Source of the DNA: Cernens ardua | Lineage (GTDB): Bacteria; Pseudomonadota; Gammaproteobacteria; Pseudomonadales; Halomonadaceae | Assembly: GCF_051251085.1 (NCBI RefSeq) | Contig: NZ_JBPCZH010000001.1 | Coordinates: 620,001-684,000, forward strand | DNA length: 64,000 nucleotides | Direction: 5' to 3' | Part shown: in pieces, positions 53,168 through 62,587 of the stretch | How the letters are laid out: every line of letters starts with the position of its first letter | Numbering within the stretch: position 1 is the first letter of the stretch | Position numbers and translations under genes: made by a program | The notes under the pieces: model-generated | Databases searched by the model: none | What the model saw: only the letters and a program-made list of their open reading frames with translations | What the model was told of the DNA's origin: nothing

Positions 53168-54343
53168 CTATGGCCGATGAGGGAGTTTCAGAAATTCCTT
53201 TGATGACATTTCATCCAAACGCGATAATGTACGTTCAAATTCAAAGGCAAGATCGTTTCCCTTGTAGAGTGCTGAGAGCGGCGTTGCCATGCTCATGATT
53301 AGCTTGACTGCCCTGTCATAAAACTCATCCACCAGGCCAATAAAGCGGCGCGCCTGATCATCCATCCCTTCATTAAACTGTGGGACATGGGATATCAGTA
53401 CCATATGAAAGCGGCGTGAGAGCTCAATATAGTCGTTCTGACTACGGGGCCCGTCACAAAGCGCCTCGAACTCGAACCAGACTACCCCGTCACTGATTTC
53501 ATGCGCAGGGAATGAGCGCCCATTAACGTTAACCTGTTGATTGAGTTGCCCTTTTTTACCCGCCATATCAGCAAAGATACTCGCCAGTGTTTGCTCAGCC
53601 TGTTCGTTGGCAGGCGTCACAAAGGTGTCAACATGTTCCAGCGTCCTATGCCTGTAATCCACACCGGAATCTACATTGACCACCTCACAGTGGCGTACGA
53701 TCAGATCAATGGCGGGCAGGAAACGCGCCCGTTGCAGGCCGTTTTCATACAGATACTGCGGCTCGATATTTGAAGTGGCAACCAACACCACACCCTCGGC
53801 AAACAATGCCTCAAGCAGATTGGCCAGTATCATGGCATCAGCGATATCCTTGACATAAAACTCGTCAAAGCAGATCACACGTGCTTCGCGGGCAAACTGC
53901 CCAGCGACCAGTTTCAATGGATCCTTTTGCCCCTTGTGATGCTCCAGCTCTTTATGGACACGCTGCATGAAACGGTTGAAATGAATGCGTAGCTTGTCAT
54001 CAAAAGGGAGTGAATCATGGAAATTATCCACCAGATACGTTTTACCACGCCCCACCCCACCCCAGAAGTAGAGTCCTCGAACAGTGGGAACAAGCGCTGC
54101 CGGAGGGGTATCCTCCTCTTTCTTCCGACCAAATAATCCCTTCAAGCCTTTTTTAGTGGGTGCTACCGGGTGTGGTTTGAGCTGTTCACGCGGGGTAGAG
54201 ACAAGTTTATCGTAAAGACGTTGCAGATGTTTGACCGCTTTTTCCTGCGCTTCATCATGCTGGAACCCTTCTTTTTTCAGGTCCTGCTGATAACGTGCCC
54301 AAGGGGATGCGGGTGAGGTGTCGGAAGAAGTAAAAGTACTCAC
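53168..54343 (-). CDS. zapE: Cell division AFG1-type ATPase ZapE
   Basis: ZapE is an ATPase reported to act at the Z ring under stress and to resemble mitochondrial Afg1. The 391-residue protein has LYFWGGVGRGKTYLVDNF (Walker A 95-102), HFNRFMQRVHKELEHHKGQ, ICFDEFYVKDIADAMIL (Walker B), VATSNIEPQYLYENGLQRARFLPAI and the C-terminal FIGLVDEFYDRAVKLI. It starts with GTG (54343) and GAGAG upstream. It is divergent from zapG, as in E. coli. Confidence 0.93.
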   Translation of the reverse strand: MSTFTSSDTSPASPWARYQQDLKKEGFQHDEAQEKAVKHLQRLYDKLVSTPREQLKPHPVAPTKKGLKGLFGRKKEEDTPPAALVPTVRGLYFWGGVGRGKTYLVDNFHDSLPFDDKLRIHFNRFMQRVHKELEHHKGQKDPLKLVAGQFAREARVICFDEFYVKDIADAMILANLLEALFAEGVVLVATSNIEPQYLYENGLQRARFLPAIDLIVRHCEVVNVDSGVDYRHRTLEHVDTFVTPANEQAEQTLASIFADMAGKKGQLNQQVNVNGRSFPAHEISDGVVWFEFEALCDGPRSQNDYIELSRRFHMVLISHVPQFNEGMDDQARRFIGLVDEFYDRAVKLIMSMATPLSALYKGNDLAFEFERTLSRLDEMSSKEFLKLPHRP

Positions 54344-54855
54344 GGTCGCTCTCGAATGCTCGATTCAAATAAGATAAAAACTACATCAGTGTTTAAAATG
54401 ACCCATTCCACTTGTTTCTAGCTTAACACTCCCGCAAGTGGACTGACATAATCCTTTATTCTGCTTCAGTGAACAGTTGGGTTGATACGCTCATATGAAA
54501 GTCGATACATACATGTCATGGGTCAACATGCCTATCTTCAGTAGCCCCCCTGCTTTGCAAGCCAATCATAACGCCTTGTTTATATTGATGGCGGGGATGA
54601 CCAACAGGCTTTACGCCCTTTTCACAAAGCCAGTATACTTAAAGCGTCCTGGAGCTTAAGGCGCTCAACCCTTGAAAGCCGAGGAATAGGCGCTGTAGTG
54701 CTGCAGTCGCACCAGGAAAGCATTCTGATGAACTTATACTGGTGCGGCACAGCCTCAGCAACACAGGTTCCACGCGACAATTTTGATATGATGATATCCA
54801 TGCGGCGATATCCACCAGAAGATAACGACGCGACGTATTTTCACCAGGAGTGACA
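54344..54855. other. zapE-zapG divergent spacer with a long inverted repeat
   Basis: These 512 bp lack a convincing gene; the minus-strand frame at 54639-54986 runs into zapG antisense. CGCACCAG (54708-54715) and CTGGTGCG (54739-54746) form an 8-bp perfect stem with a 23-nt loop, and GC-rich partial stems lie around 54645-54672. The region could hold promoters plus a structured RNA or leader; nothing further is supported. Confidence 0.45.
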
Positions 54856-55317
54856 ATGAGCAACAGCATTTGGATCACAGGCCTGATTTGCCTGATAATT
54901 GGTCTCATCATCGGCGTGATCGTTGGACGTCTTAAACCTGCCAAAAACAGTGCGGGGAAAGCCAACAACACAGCAGGACAACACACCGAGCTAAGCCAGC
55001 TCCACGAGCAGGTGGAAAATCACTTCGCGCAAATCACACGCATTGCCAGTGAGCTGCAAAGCTGCACAACATCATTAAACCGTACGCTGGAAGAAGATGC
55101 AGGGCATCTGATCAAGGATGAAAGCATCAAACGCCGGCTATCAGTGTTGGCGGGATCGCGCAGCGCAGAAGAAGTCGCGGATGAAGAAGCCGCTTCATTG
55201 AGTGCTCCACGTGACTATGCCGAGGAAAAAGGAACGTTAACGGAAGGCTTTGGTATTCATAAGAGTACAGAGACGCCAGAAAGCGAACCTGTGAAGGCTG
55301 ACCGCCCACGCTATTAA
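54856..55317 (+). CDS. zapG: Cell division protein ZapG (DUF1043, YhcB)
   Basis: ZapG is an inner-membrane protein that links cell division and envelope synthesis. From ATG 54856 (AGGAG 5 bases upstream) it has 153 residues: one N-terminal transmembrane helix (WITGLICLIIGLIIGVIVG), the conserved RLKPAKN, a helical QLHEQVENHFAQITRIASEL and a variable acidic C-terminus. A GTG two codons earlier is possible. Confidence 0.9.
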   Translation: MSNSIWITGLICLIIGLIIGVIVGRLKPAKNSAGKANNTAGQHTELSQLHEQVENHFAQITRIASELQSCTTSLNRTLEEDAGHLIKDESIKRRLSVLAGSRSAEEVADEEAASLSAPRDYAEEKGTLTEGFGIHKSTETPESEPVKADRPRY

Positions 55318-55368
55318 GGGGATGGGGCAAGTCATATCGGCAGCGACATATACGAATATCGCCCTGAA

Positions 55369-55408
55369 CTGGCCGCATACATATGTTTGCGGCCAGTGTT
55401 GTTTCTTG
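55369..55408 (+). terminator. Intrinsic terminator of zapG
   Basis: CTGGCCGCA (55369-55377) pairs perfectly with TGCGGCCAG (55388-55396), followed by a T-rich but interrupted tract (TGTTGTTTCTTG). Confidence 0.75.
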
Positions 55409-55556
55409 TATCCTTCATTGCGATTGCTCGCTTGAGGTACGCGGAAATAAAAAGCGCCAAATGGCCATCAATAGCCATCTATTACTTTAGAGAGAGAGGA
55501 AACATCGCCGCAAGGCAAATGTACAATTGTCACAGCTCACCGTTAACCGCTCACAA

Positions 55557-55618
55557 TTCATACATGACAGTTCATACCCGGCAGTCCATACCAGACAGTA
55601 CGTACTGATCGTTCATGC
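55557..55618. repeat. 14-bp tandem repeat, about four copies
   Basis: Units start at 55557, 55571, 55585 and 55599 (consensus TTCATACCAGACAG), with part of a fifth at 55612. It lies between the 3' ends of zapG and nif3. Confidence 0.7.
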
Positions 55619-55656
55619 CAAACGCTTCCCCCATGATGCACGCCATCCCCTTTTCC

Positions 55657-56415
55657 TCAAACAGGGTTGGGAATATCTACAAAGCGGTGTTCGATATCGA
55701 AGTGTTCAGCCAACCAATCCCCCAATGCGTGAATACCATCGCGTTCGGTCGCATGATGCCCCGCCGAGAAATAGCTGATACCCAATTCATGGGCAATATG
55801 GGGCGTTCGCTCTGATATTTCTCCTGAAACAAAGGCATCTGCTCCGCCCTTGTAGGCTTCTTCGAGCATGTCCTGCGCGGCACCAGTGCACCACGCGATA
55901 CGTTTTAATGGGCGGTCGTGCCCTTGAATCGCCAGTGGCTGTCGTTCAAGCCGGGAGGCGATATGTTCCGCAAAGGCCTGATGATTCATCGCTTCATCTG
56001 CATCGCCAATATAGAGCAACCCCTGCCCCAATGGTGCATCCAAGGCCTTATCGACCTTCCATCCCATACGCTTGCCCAATAATGCATTGTTGCCTAACTC
56101 AGTGTGGGCATCCAGGGGTAAATGCCAGGCCACCAAATTGATATCATGCTTCAGCAGGGTCGCAATTCGGCGCTGCTTCATCCCGGTTATTTCTACCGGC
56201 TCGTTCTTCCAGAAATAACCATGATGCACCAGCAACATATCAGCGCCCCACGCAACGGCTTCCTCAATCAAGGCTTGCGATGCGGTAACACCCGTCATCA
56301 CACGACTAACATTCTGTGCCCCTTCAACCTGCAACCCGTTTACAGTAAAGTCCTTGAAACGTGATGCATGCAGTTTTTCCGCCATCGCATCAATGAGCAA
56401 ATTACGCTTTTCCAT
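55657..56415 (-). CDS. Nif3-like dinuclear metal centre protein (YbgI family)
   Basis: Nif3/YbgI proteins form hexamers with a di-metal site; their biological role is unsettled (listed as GTP cyclohydrolase 1 type 2 homologues). The 252 residues show the metal-ligand motifs LLVHHGYFW, AWHLPLDAH and SAGHHATERDGI, plus NGLQVEG near the N-terminus and FVSGEISER. It lies upstream of and divergent from the DegS-like protease gene, as in Pseudomonas. Confidence 0.92.
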   Translation of the reverse strand: MEKRNLLIDAMAEKLHASRFKDFTVNGLQVEGAQNVSRVMTGVTASQALIEEAVAWGADMLLVHHGYFWKNEPVEITGMKQRRIATLLKHDINLVAWHLPLDAHTELGNNALLGKRMGWKVDKALDAPLGQGLLYIGDADEAMNHQAFAEHIASRLERQPLAIQGHDRPLKRIAWCTGAAQDMLEEAYKGGADAFVSGEISERTPHIAHELGISYFSAGHHATERDGIHALGDWLAEHFDIEHRFVDIPNPV

Positions 56416-56640
56416 CTTGTCTGACCTGATCTCTTGAGTGAACGGGTGGAAATGCTGATCTTATCGCGCACAGAAGTGTAATAACAGGCAATTAGCCTAC
56501 TGCCCATTTTTCATAGAGAGGTAATCCAGGCTTCCATATACATTTTTTGGCGTCAATCATACCGGACACCTACCATGAGCTGTTACCATGATAGAACTCT
56601 ATAACATTCAATGACAGAAGGACCCGCAGGGGGCATCAGT

Positions 56641-58182
56641 ATGCGCAAATTATTGGGAGGAATTCTCTGGCCTGTTCTGTGTGGCATACTACTCGCTGTC
56701 GTTGTTCTTCAGTACTTGCCTCAATTTATTGGCAGGAAAGCAGCAGCCCCTGCTCACTCATCTGAACAAAGTGTCGTGAAGCGCGATAGTTACGCAGATG
56801 CAGTAGCCCGGGCCGCACCCGCGGTGGTTACCGTTTCGTCCTTGCGCACCTTGTCGGGGCAGGCACCAAAGTCGCCATTGAATAATGACCCTATTTATCA
56901 ACCCAGCCGGAATGATAACAACGGTGAGAATGATCAAAATCAACTCGCCCCTACTCAGCCAATGAGTCATCAGGTCATCAACCAACAGCCTGGCAATGTG
57001 CCGGTGCCCGTTGCGCAATTGAACAACGATCAGGCTAACACTAATCCCACCACGGATAATGAAAAAAGCAGTAGGCAAGCAATACTCTCCCCCTCAACTC
57101 AGGACGAGGGCACCAACAGATCAAACGGCACAGAAGGTACAGAACCAGGCAGTGAGCAGCTGATCAATCTTGGGTCCGGTGTCATTGTCTCGCATTCCGG
57201 CTACATTCTGACCAACAATCATGTCATTCGTTCGGCAGACCAGATAGTGGTCACACTGGCCGATGGCCGGATGACAGACGCAAAATTGGTAGGCTCCGAC
57301 AATGAGACAGATCTAGCCGTATTGAAAATCAATCTAAGCCATCTTCCTACCGTGAAATTTGCGGATAATTACGAAGTGCGCCCCGGTGATATCGCCATGG
57401 CGATCGGAAATCCTTTTAACATCGGGCAAAGCGTCACGATGGGTATCGTGAGTGCAGTAGGACGTGCTCGCTTCGGTGTCAGCCCCTATGAAGACTTTAT
57501 TCAAACAGATGCCTCTATCAATCCCGGAAATTCGGGCGGTGCATTGATCGATGCCGACGGGCGGCTCATTGGTATCAATACCGCCATTTTCTCCCGCACA
57601 GTGGGTTCGCAGGGGATTGGTTTCGCCATCCCTATCCATATTGCCCGCCGGGTGCTGGACATGATAATTCGTTATGGTCATGTCGAGCGCGGCTATTTGG
57701 GTATCGATGCAACCCAGCGAAGCAACCTGTCCCTGCCGCTGGCTTCCATTCAAGCCCCCAATTATCTAGTGGTGGGCAGTGTAGCGGGGCCTGCAGAACA
57801 AGCGGGTGTCAAACAGGGGGACGTTATTCTTGCCATCAATGGCGTCCCCCTGCTCAATCCGTATGCGGCACTGAATGAAATCGCCAATTTGCAGCCGGGC
57901 AGCATCATTACAATGACACTCTTGCGTGGGCATGAACACATCCAGGTCAATATCCGTGTAGGTGTCCGCCCCCCGAATCTCACCAGCATTACCCCTACCC
58001 CTGTTCTGACCAATAAGCAAGGCACAGGGGAAGCACAATCAACGGGTCAGGAAACCAGTAACCAGCCGCAAGGATCAAGCGAATTACAGCAACCCTCGTT
58101 TGAACAACAGAGCGATCCTTCCGTTAATGGCTCGGATAATTCAGCAGGTAATACACAGAGCTATCCAGGCTTGCCAAATTAA
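56641..58182 (+). CDS. algW: DegS/AlgW-type periplasmic serine protease with PDZ domain
   Basis: This HtrA-family protease, anchored by one N-terminal helix (ILWPVLCGILLAVVVLQYLP), is placed to cleave the anti-sigma factor RseA/MucA in envelope stress. From ATG 56641 (GCAGGGGG upstream; an ATG at 56611 lacks a ribosome site) it has 513 residues. The catalytic triad is H194 (TNNHVI), D224 (ETDLAV) and S298 (NPGNSGGAL), and one PDZ domain follows at about 365-450. It is longer than DegS or AlgW (355-390) because of a 100-residue Asn/Gln/Pro-rich insert (about 75-175) and a 60-residue Gln/Ser tail. The nif3-algW-his context supports AlgW. Confidence 0.88.
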   Translation: MRKLLGGILWPVLCGILLAVVVLQYLPQFIGRKAAAPAHSSEQSVVKRDSYADAVARAAPAVVTVSSLRTLSGQAPKSPLNNDPIYQPSRNDNNGENDQNQLAPTQPMSHQVINQQPGNVPVPVAQLNNDQANTNPTTDNEKSSRQAILSPSTQDEGTNRSNGTEGTEPGSEQLINLGSGVIVSHSGYILTNNHVIRSADQIVVTLADGRMTDAKLVGSDNETDLAVLKINLSHLPTVKFADNYEVRPGDIAMAIGNPFNIGQSVTMGIVSAVGRARFGVSPYEDFIQTDASINPGNSGGALIDADGRLIGINTAIFSRTVGSQGIGFAIPIHIARRVLDMIIRYGHVERGYLGIDATQRSNLSLPLASIQAPNYLVVGSVAGPAEQAGVKQGDVILAINGVPLLNPYAALNEIANLQPGSIITMTLLRGHEHIQVNIRVGVRPPNLTSITPTPVLTNKQGTGEAQSTGQETSNQPQGSSELQQPSFEQQSDPSVNGSDNSAGNTQSYPGLPN

Positions 58183-58287
58183 TTGTTCAGTATTTGAGAG
58201 AACCGTGCACCCTATGGGTGTATGCAATTTCGACGGCTGTAATGGTTTGTAGAGTTCTATTCGTTTCTGAAAAAACAAAGGAAAAAT

Positions 58288-58320
58288 ACAAAAAAACCGG
58301 CGCCTTTTAAGGATGCCGGT
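58288..58320 (-). terminator. Intrinsic terminator of hisG-hisD
   Basis: ACCGGC (58296-58301) pairs with GCCGGT (58315-58320), with CCTTTTAAGG pairing inside. On the minus strand a T6 run follows. It lies 40 bp past the hisD stop. Confidence 0.78.
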
Positions 58321-58359
58321 TTCCATGGCGATGATTACTCAGCGCTATTGATGTAACGA

Positions 58360-59682
58360 CTACTTTTTCAGGCGATTCTCGGCTGCACGTGCATGAGCAG
58401 TCAACGACTCACCTCGAGCCAGTACCGAAGCTGTCTGGCCCAGTGTGTGCGCCCCTTCTGCTGAGCACTGAATAATCGAAGAGCGCTTCTGGAAATCATA
58501 GACCCCAAGAGGCGATGAAAAACGTGCCGTGCCAGACGTGGGAAGAACATGGTTTGGCCCTGCACAATAGTCCCCCAGGACCTCAGCGGTATAGCGACCC
58601 ATAAAGATAGCGCCCGCATTGTGTACCTGCGGCAACAAAGCATCAGGATTCTCAACAGAAAGCTCAAGGTGCTCCGGTGCGATACGATTGACTATCGCCA
58701 ATGCTTCCTCGACATCCCTGACCTTGATCAACGCGCCACGCTGGGACAGTGATTCGGCAATGATGCTGGCACGTTCCATTGTCGGAAGTTGACGGCGGAT
58801 ACTCGCTTCAACCGCATCCAAATGATCGTCATCCCAACTCAGCAGAATGGCTTGTGCCTGTTCATCGTGCTCTGCCTGTGAGAACAGGTCCATCGCCAAC
58901 CAATCCACATCGGTCGTACCGTCGGACACCACCAGAATTTCGGAAGGCCCAGCGATCATATCGATCCCCACCTGTCCAAACACCGCGCGCTTGGCCGTCG
59001 CCACATAAATATTGCCCGGCCCAACAATTTTATCAACGCGTGGAATACTTTCCGTACCATATGCCAGTGCAGCGACGGCCTGAGCGCCACCGATGGTAAA
59101 CATACGGTCAACACCCGCCACATGCGCCGCACCCAATACCATCTGGTTGACTACACCGCCCGGGGTCGGAACCACGGTGATGATTTCCTTGACGCCGGCG
59201 ACGCGTGCCGGCATCACATCCATCAATACGGAAGAAGGATAGGCCGCCTTACCACCTGGGACGTAGACGCCTACTTTTTCAAGAGGTGTCACTTTCTGGC
59301 CCAGCACCGTGCCATCTGCCTCGGTGTATTGCCATGATTCACCGAGCTGATGCTCGTGATAACTACGGATACGCTCCGCAGCGACCTTGAGCGCCTCTTT
59401 TTCTTTTTCAGGCAGAGACGCATAAGCTTTTTCAAGCGCAGCAGCATCGAGCGTCAATTCATCAACCGAAGACACTTTCAGGTGATCGAACCGTTCGGTA
59501 TAGCGAATAACGGCGGCGTCTTTCTCATGCCGAACAGCATGGATAATGTCATTGACTTGCCCCTGAACGTCCTGACTTGAAACGCTTTCCCAGGCAAGCA
59601 GGCCACTCAAACGATCATTAAAATCCGCTGACTCGGTTGATAACCGGGCAATGGAAAAGTTTTCCACTCCGTTTTCGCTCAT
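58360..59682 (-). CDS. hisD: Histidinol dehydrogenase
   Basis: HisD is a zinc enzyme that oxidises histidinol twice to histidine. The 440-residue protein has the family length and motifs: YVPGGKAAYPSSVLM, PTPGGVVNQMVLGAAHVAG, GPGNIYVATAKRAVFG, DMIAGPSEILV, DLFSQAEHDEQAQ, APEHLELSVENPD and GPNHVLPTSGTARFSSPL. Its ATG overlaps the hisG stop by 4 bp. hisC, which commonly follows in Pseudomonas, is absent here. Confidence 0.97.
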   Translation of the reverse strand: MSENGVENFSIARLSTESADFNDRLSGLLAWESVSSQDVQGQVNDIIHAVRHEKDAAVIRYTERFDHLKVSSVDELTLDAAALEKAYASLPEKEKEALKVAAERIRSYHEHQLGESWQYTEADGTVLGQKVTPLEKVGVYVPGGKAAYPSSVLMDVMPARVAGVKEIITVVPTPGGVVNQMVLGAAHVAGVDRMFTIGGAQAVAALAYGTESIPRVDKIVGPGNIYVATAKRAVFGQVGIDMIAGPSEILVVSDGTTDVDWLAMDLFSQAEHDEQAQAILLSWDDDHLDAVEASIRRQLPTMERASIIAESLSQRGALIKVRDVEEALAIVNRIAPEHLELSVENPDALLPQVHNAGAIFMGRYTAEVLGDYCAGPNHVLPTSGTARFSSPLGVYDFQKRSSIIQCSAEGAHTLGQTASVLARGESLTAHARAAENRLKK

Positions 59683-60335
59683 GATAATTCCCCTACCGTC
59701 TCCTGATAATTAACCGCTTCCCTTAAACGTTCAACAATGGGTCGGATCTCCGCATGACGAATGGTCATGGCAGCCTTATTGACCACCAGACGCGTCGTAA
59801 TCGGTGCAATGAGCTCTCGGGGTTCCATACCGTTCGCCCTGAGTGTATTGCCCGTATCGACGATGTCGACGATCTCATCTGCCAGATTCATCAGCGGTGC
59901 AAGCTCCATGGCGCCATACAATTTGATGACTTCGGCCTGAATTCCCATCGATGCGTAATACCGTTTGGCGATAGCGGGAAACTTGGTCGCGACTCTACGG
60001 CGTGCGCGCGTCGGATGTTGCCCCACAATACCGGCAGTCATCAAACGGCAGGCAGCAATGCGCAGATCCAATGGCTCATACAAGCCCTTGGCACCGCTCT
60101 CCATCAGGACATCCTTACCTGCAATGCCCAAATCAGCAGCGCCCAATTGGACGTAGGTAGGTACATCCGTGGCACGAATAACAATAATCTTGACGTTCTC
60201 AACCGTGGTATCGAAGAGAAGCTTGCGACTGTCACTCACGGATTCGGTCGGCTCGATACCGGCCCTTGCCAGCAGAGGCAACGTATCCTTGAGAATACGT
60301 CCTTTCGACAGCGCGATAATCAATGGCTTGCTCAT
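59679..60335 (-). CDS. hisG: ATP phosphoribosyltransferase, short form
   Basis: HisG makes the first step of histidine synthesis. At 218 residues it is the short form, which lacks the C-terminal regulatory domain and needs the HisZ subunit, not encoded in this window. From ATG 60335 it reads MSKPLIIALSKGRILKDTLPLL, with RATDVPTYVQLGAADLGIAGKDVL and the phosphoribosyl site EIVDIVDTGNTLRANG. The open frame extends 50 codons upstream without homology. It is close to murA, as in Pseudomonas. Confidence 0.96.
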   Translation of the reverse strand: MSKPLIIALSKGRILKDTLPLLARAGIEPTESVSDSRKLLFDTTVENVKIIVIRATDVPTYVQLGAADLGIAGKDVLMESGAKGLYEPLDLRIAACRLMTAGIVGQHPTRARRRVATKFPAIAKRYYASMGIQAEVIKLYGAMELAPLMNLADEIVDIVDTGNTLRANGMEPRELIAPITTRLVVNKAAMTIRHAEIRPIVERLREAVNYQETVGELS

Positions 60336-60381
60336 GTAATCACTTCTTCTGGCGCAGCTGGATGAATGGGAAGACGTAACC

Positions 60382-61641
60382 TTAGCCGTGGGCACGGCGA
60401 ACGTCGCCACCCAGAGACTGGAATTTTTGCTCGATGCACTCGTAGCCACGATCAACGTGATAGATACGATCAACGACCGTTTCACCCGAAGCAGTCAAGC
60501 CGGCAATAATCAGACTGGCGGAAGCACGCAGGTCAGTCGCCATCACTGGCGCACCAGAAAGACATTCTACCCCTTCAATAAGTGCCGTATTACCTTCCAG
60601 CGCAATGTGCGCGCCCATACGGTTAAGCTCCTGCACATGCATGAAGCGGTTTTCGAAGATCGTTTCGATCACCCGGGAGCTGCCTTCAGCCACGGCATTC
60701 ATGGCTACGAACTGAGCCTGCATATCCGTCGGAAACGCCGGATACGGTGCTGTACGCAGGTTAACCGCCTTCGGTCGACGCCCTTCCATATCCAGGTGAA
60801 TGGTATCGTCTGTTACCCGAATGACGGCACCCGCCTCTTCCAGCTTGGCAATAACGGCTTCCAGTGTATCGGCACGGGTCTTGTGGATGGTAATACTACC
60901 CCGCGTTGCAGCAGCGGCAACAAGGAAAGTACCCGTTTCGATTCGATCAGGCATGATTTCATGTTCACACCCATGCAAGGCATCCACACCATCAATCGTA
61001 ATGGTACTGGTACCATGACCAGTGATTTTAGCCCCCATTGCCAATAGGCACTCCGCCAGATCAACCACTTCCGGCTCGCGAGCCGCATTTTCCAAAACGG
61101 TGCGACCTTTCGCCAACGTGGCGGCCATCAGCAGATTTTCCGTACCAGTGACGGTGACCACATCCATCATGAAGTGCGCGCCATGCAAGCCATTTGGGGC
61201 GGTGGCATGCACATAACCATTTTCAACAGTAACCTCTGCCCCCATGGCCTCAAGACCACGAAGATGCAAATCAACCGGGCGACTACCAATAGCGCAACCA
61301 CCGGGAAGGGATACATCGGCACTCCCATAGTGCGCCAGCAAGGGGCCCAGTACCAGAATCGAGGCTCTCATCTTCTTGACGAGGTCATAGGGTGCCTGAC
61401 AATGACTGACCGCTCCCCCTAACTCAGCGCTTTTTTCACCCACTTTTTCGTAATTGATCCCCATGCTGGACAGCAATTCCAGAGAGGTCGTGATATCGCG
61501 CAATAAAGGCAGGTTATGTAGCGTGATGCGGTCTTTGGTCAGCAGGGTAGCTGCCAGAATGGGGAGTGCTGAATTCTTGGCACCAGACGCTGAAATTTCA
61601 CCCTTGAGCGGAACACCGCCCGAGATAATCAATTTATCCAT
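60382..61641 (-). CDS. murA: UDP-N-acetylglucosamine 1-carboxyvinyltransferase
   Basis: MurA makes the committed step of peptidoglycan synthesis. The 419 residues match E. coli MurA in length. K22 and N23 (SGAKNSALPIL) and catalytic C116 (LPGGCAIGSRPVDLHL) are present, so the enzyme should be fosfomycin-sensitive. TDMQAQFVAMNAVAEGSS and DLRASASLIIAGL are further signatures. It lies 82 bp from ibaG and 46 bp from hisG. Confidence 0.98.
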   Translation of the reverse strand: MDKLIISGGVPLKGEISASGAKNSALPILAATLLTKDRITLHNLPLLRDITTSLELLSSMGINYEKVGEKSAELGGAVSHCQAPYDLVKKMRASILVLGPLLAHYGSADVSLPGGCAIGSRPVDLHLRGLEAMGAEVTVENGYVHATAPNGLHGAHFMMDVVTVTGTENLLMAATLAKGRTVLENAAREPEVVDLAECLLAMGAKITGHGTSTITIDGVDALHGCEHEIMPDRIETGTFLVAAAATRGSITIHKTRADTLEAVIAKLEEAGAVIRVTDDTIHLDMEGRRPKAVNLRTAPYPAFPTDMQAQFVAMNAVAEGSSRVIETIFENRFMHVQELNRMGAHIALEGNTALIEGVECLSGAPVMATDLRASASLIIAGLTASGETVVDRIYHVDRGYECIEQKFQSLGGDVRRAHG

Positions 61642-61723
61642 TACTTTTCCGATTGCTTGCCGAGCGATTGCATCAACGCCATGAATCCTTCAGCGCCGCC
61701 GATGCTATTCCGGCACGCATATA

Positions 61724-61963
61724 TTAGTTATTGGAGGCCCACTGGGACGGCGTATATGTGCGAATACTGATAGCATGCAAGGCACCGCTCGCTATTTCGT
61801 CGCTGAGTGCTGAGTAGATGAGTTGCTGACGTTTTACCGGTGACAAACCCTCGAAATGCTCACTAATGGCAGTCACCTGAAAGTTACAGCCTTCGCCCTG
61901 AATATGAAATTCACAATCATCCAAATGGGACTCGAGTTTAGCCTTGACGTCCTCGGGTTGCAT
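61724..61963 (-). CDS. ibaG: BolA-family protein IbaG
   Basis: IbaG is a small BolA-type protein that binds monothiol glutaredoxins and Fe-S clusters. The 79 residues have a BolA core (VKAKLESHLDDCEFHIQGEGCNFQVTAISEHFEGLSPVKRQQLIYSAL) and end in IRTYTPSQW, as in relatives encoded beside murA. The Cys/His residues that bind clusters are visible. Confidence 0.94.
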   Translation of the reverse strand: MQPEDVKAKLESHLDDCEFHIQGEGCNFQVTAISEHFEGLSPVKRQQLIYSALSDEIASGALHAISIRTYTPSQWASNN

Positions 61964-62587
61964 ACCAAATCTCCAATAACACGGTCAGCGTGTGTGAATA
62001 AAAACCACTTGGCGAACATAATACGGCACGAAAGCCCTTTACCCCTCGGGCACGAAGCTTCATTCCGTGCGGGGCTCGTCCGCTCTGTCCTGTTTGCCAA
62101 AACAGGCTCGTATTTTCCAATGGGGGCTTGACGGCAGCGATGCTCAGCCGACTTCCCGCAAAGGGAAAAACGGGCTCAATACCACGTTTTGACCCTGATA
62201 ACAGGAAGAGAGCACTACGACCTTATTCACACCACATAAAAAACTTTGCCTATCATAAACGACCCACCGTCGAACCGAAAGCAGCAGTGTTGTTTCAACA
62301 CCTTTCATCGTCTAAAAAAGATCCACCCCTTCACAGGCAGGGGGATCAAACGAAACAAGGGCTACCCCTTCTACAGGAAGCAGCCCTTGCTTTACAACGG
62401 TATGGTCAGGTCAACTCAGTGTGAACAATGACATCTGGAATGGCGCCATCCAGACGGTCCATCTATCGCAACCTACTCCTCACTATAACGCCCCTTCACA
62501 CAACAGGATATGAACAAAAATGTGCCACAATGCCGGCCTCATGTTCACTCATGTCGAATGACAGTTGCCACAAGACGTCGAGGCTCA
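61964..62587. other. ibaG-mlaB spacer, 624 bp, no supported gene
   Basis: In most gammaproteobacteria ibaG follows mlaB closely; here 624 bp intervene. The plus-strand frame 62128-62424 and minus-strand frames at 61873-62120 show no domain and no ribosome site. An 8-bp stem, CAAGGGCT (62356-62363) with AGCCCTTG (62382-62389), could end mla transcription on the minus strand but has only an interrupted T-tract. A GCACG/CGTGC stem lies at 62050-62070. The region may hold the ibaG-murA promoter. Confidence 0.5.

Larger units (their letters stand above)
55318..55656. other. zapG-nif3 convergent spacer
   Basis: The 339 bp contain the zapG terminator (55369-55408) and a 14-bp tandem repeat (55557-55618). 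No gene is supported. Confidence 0.6.

Noticed and set aside
62128..62424. 98-codon plus-strand frame between ibaG and mlaB
   Set aside because: No ribosome site, no domain, and its 3' part overlaps a hairpin; treated as non-coding.
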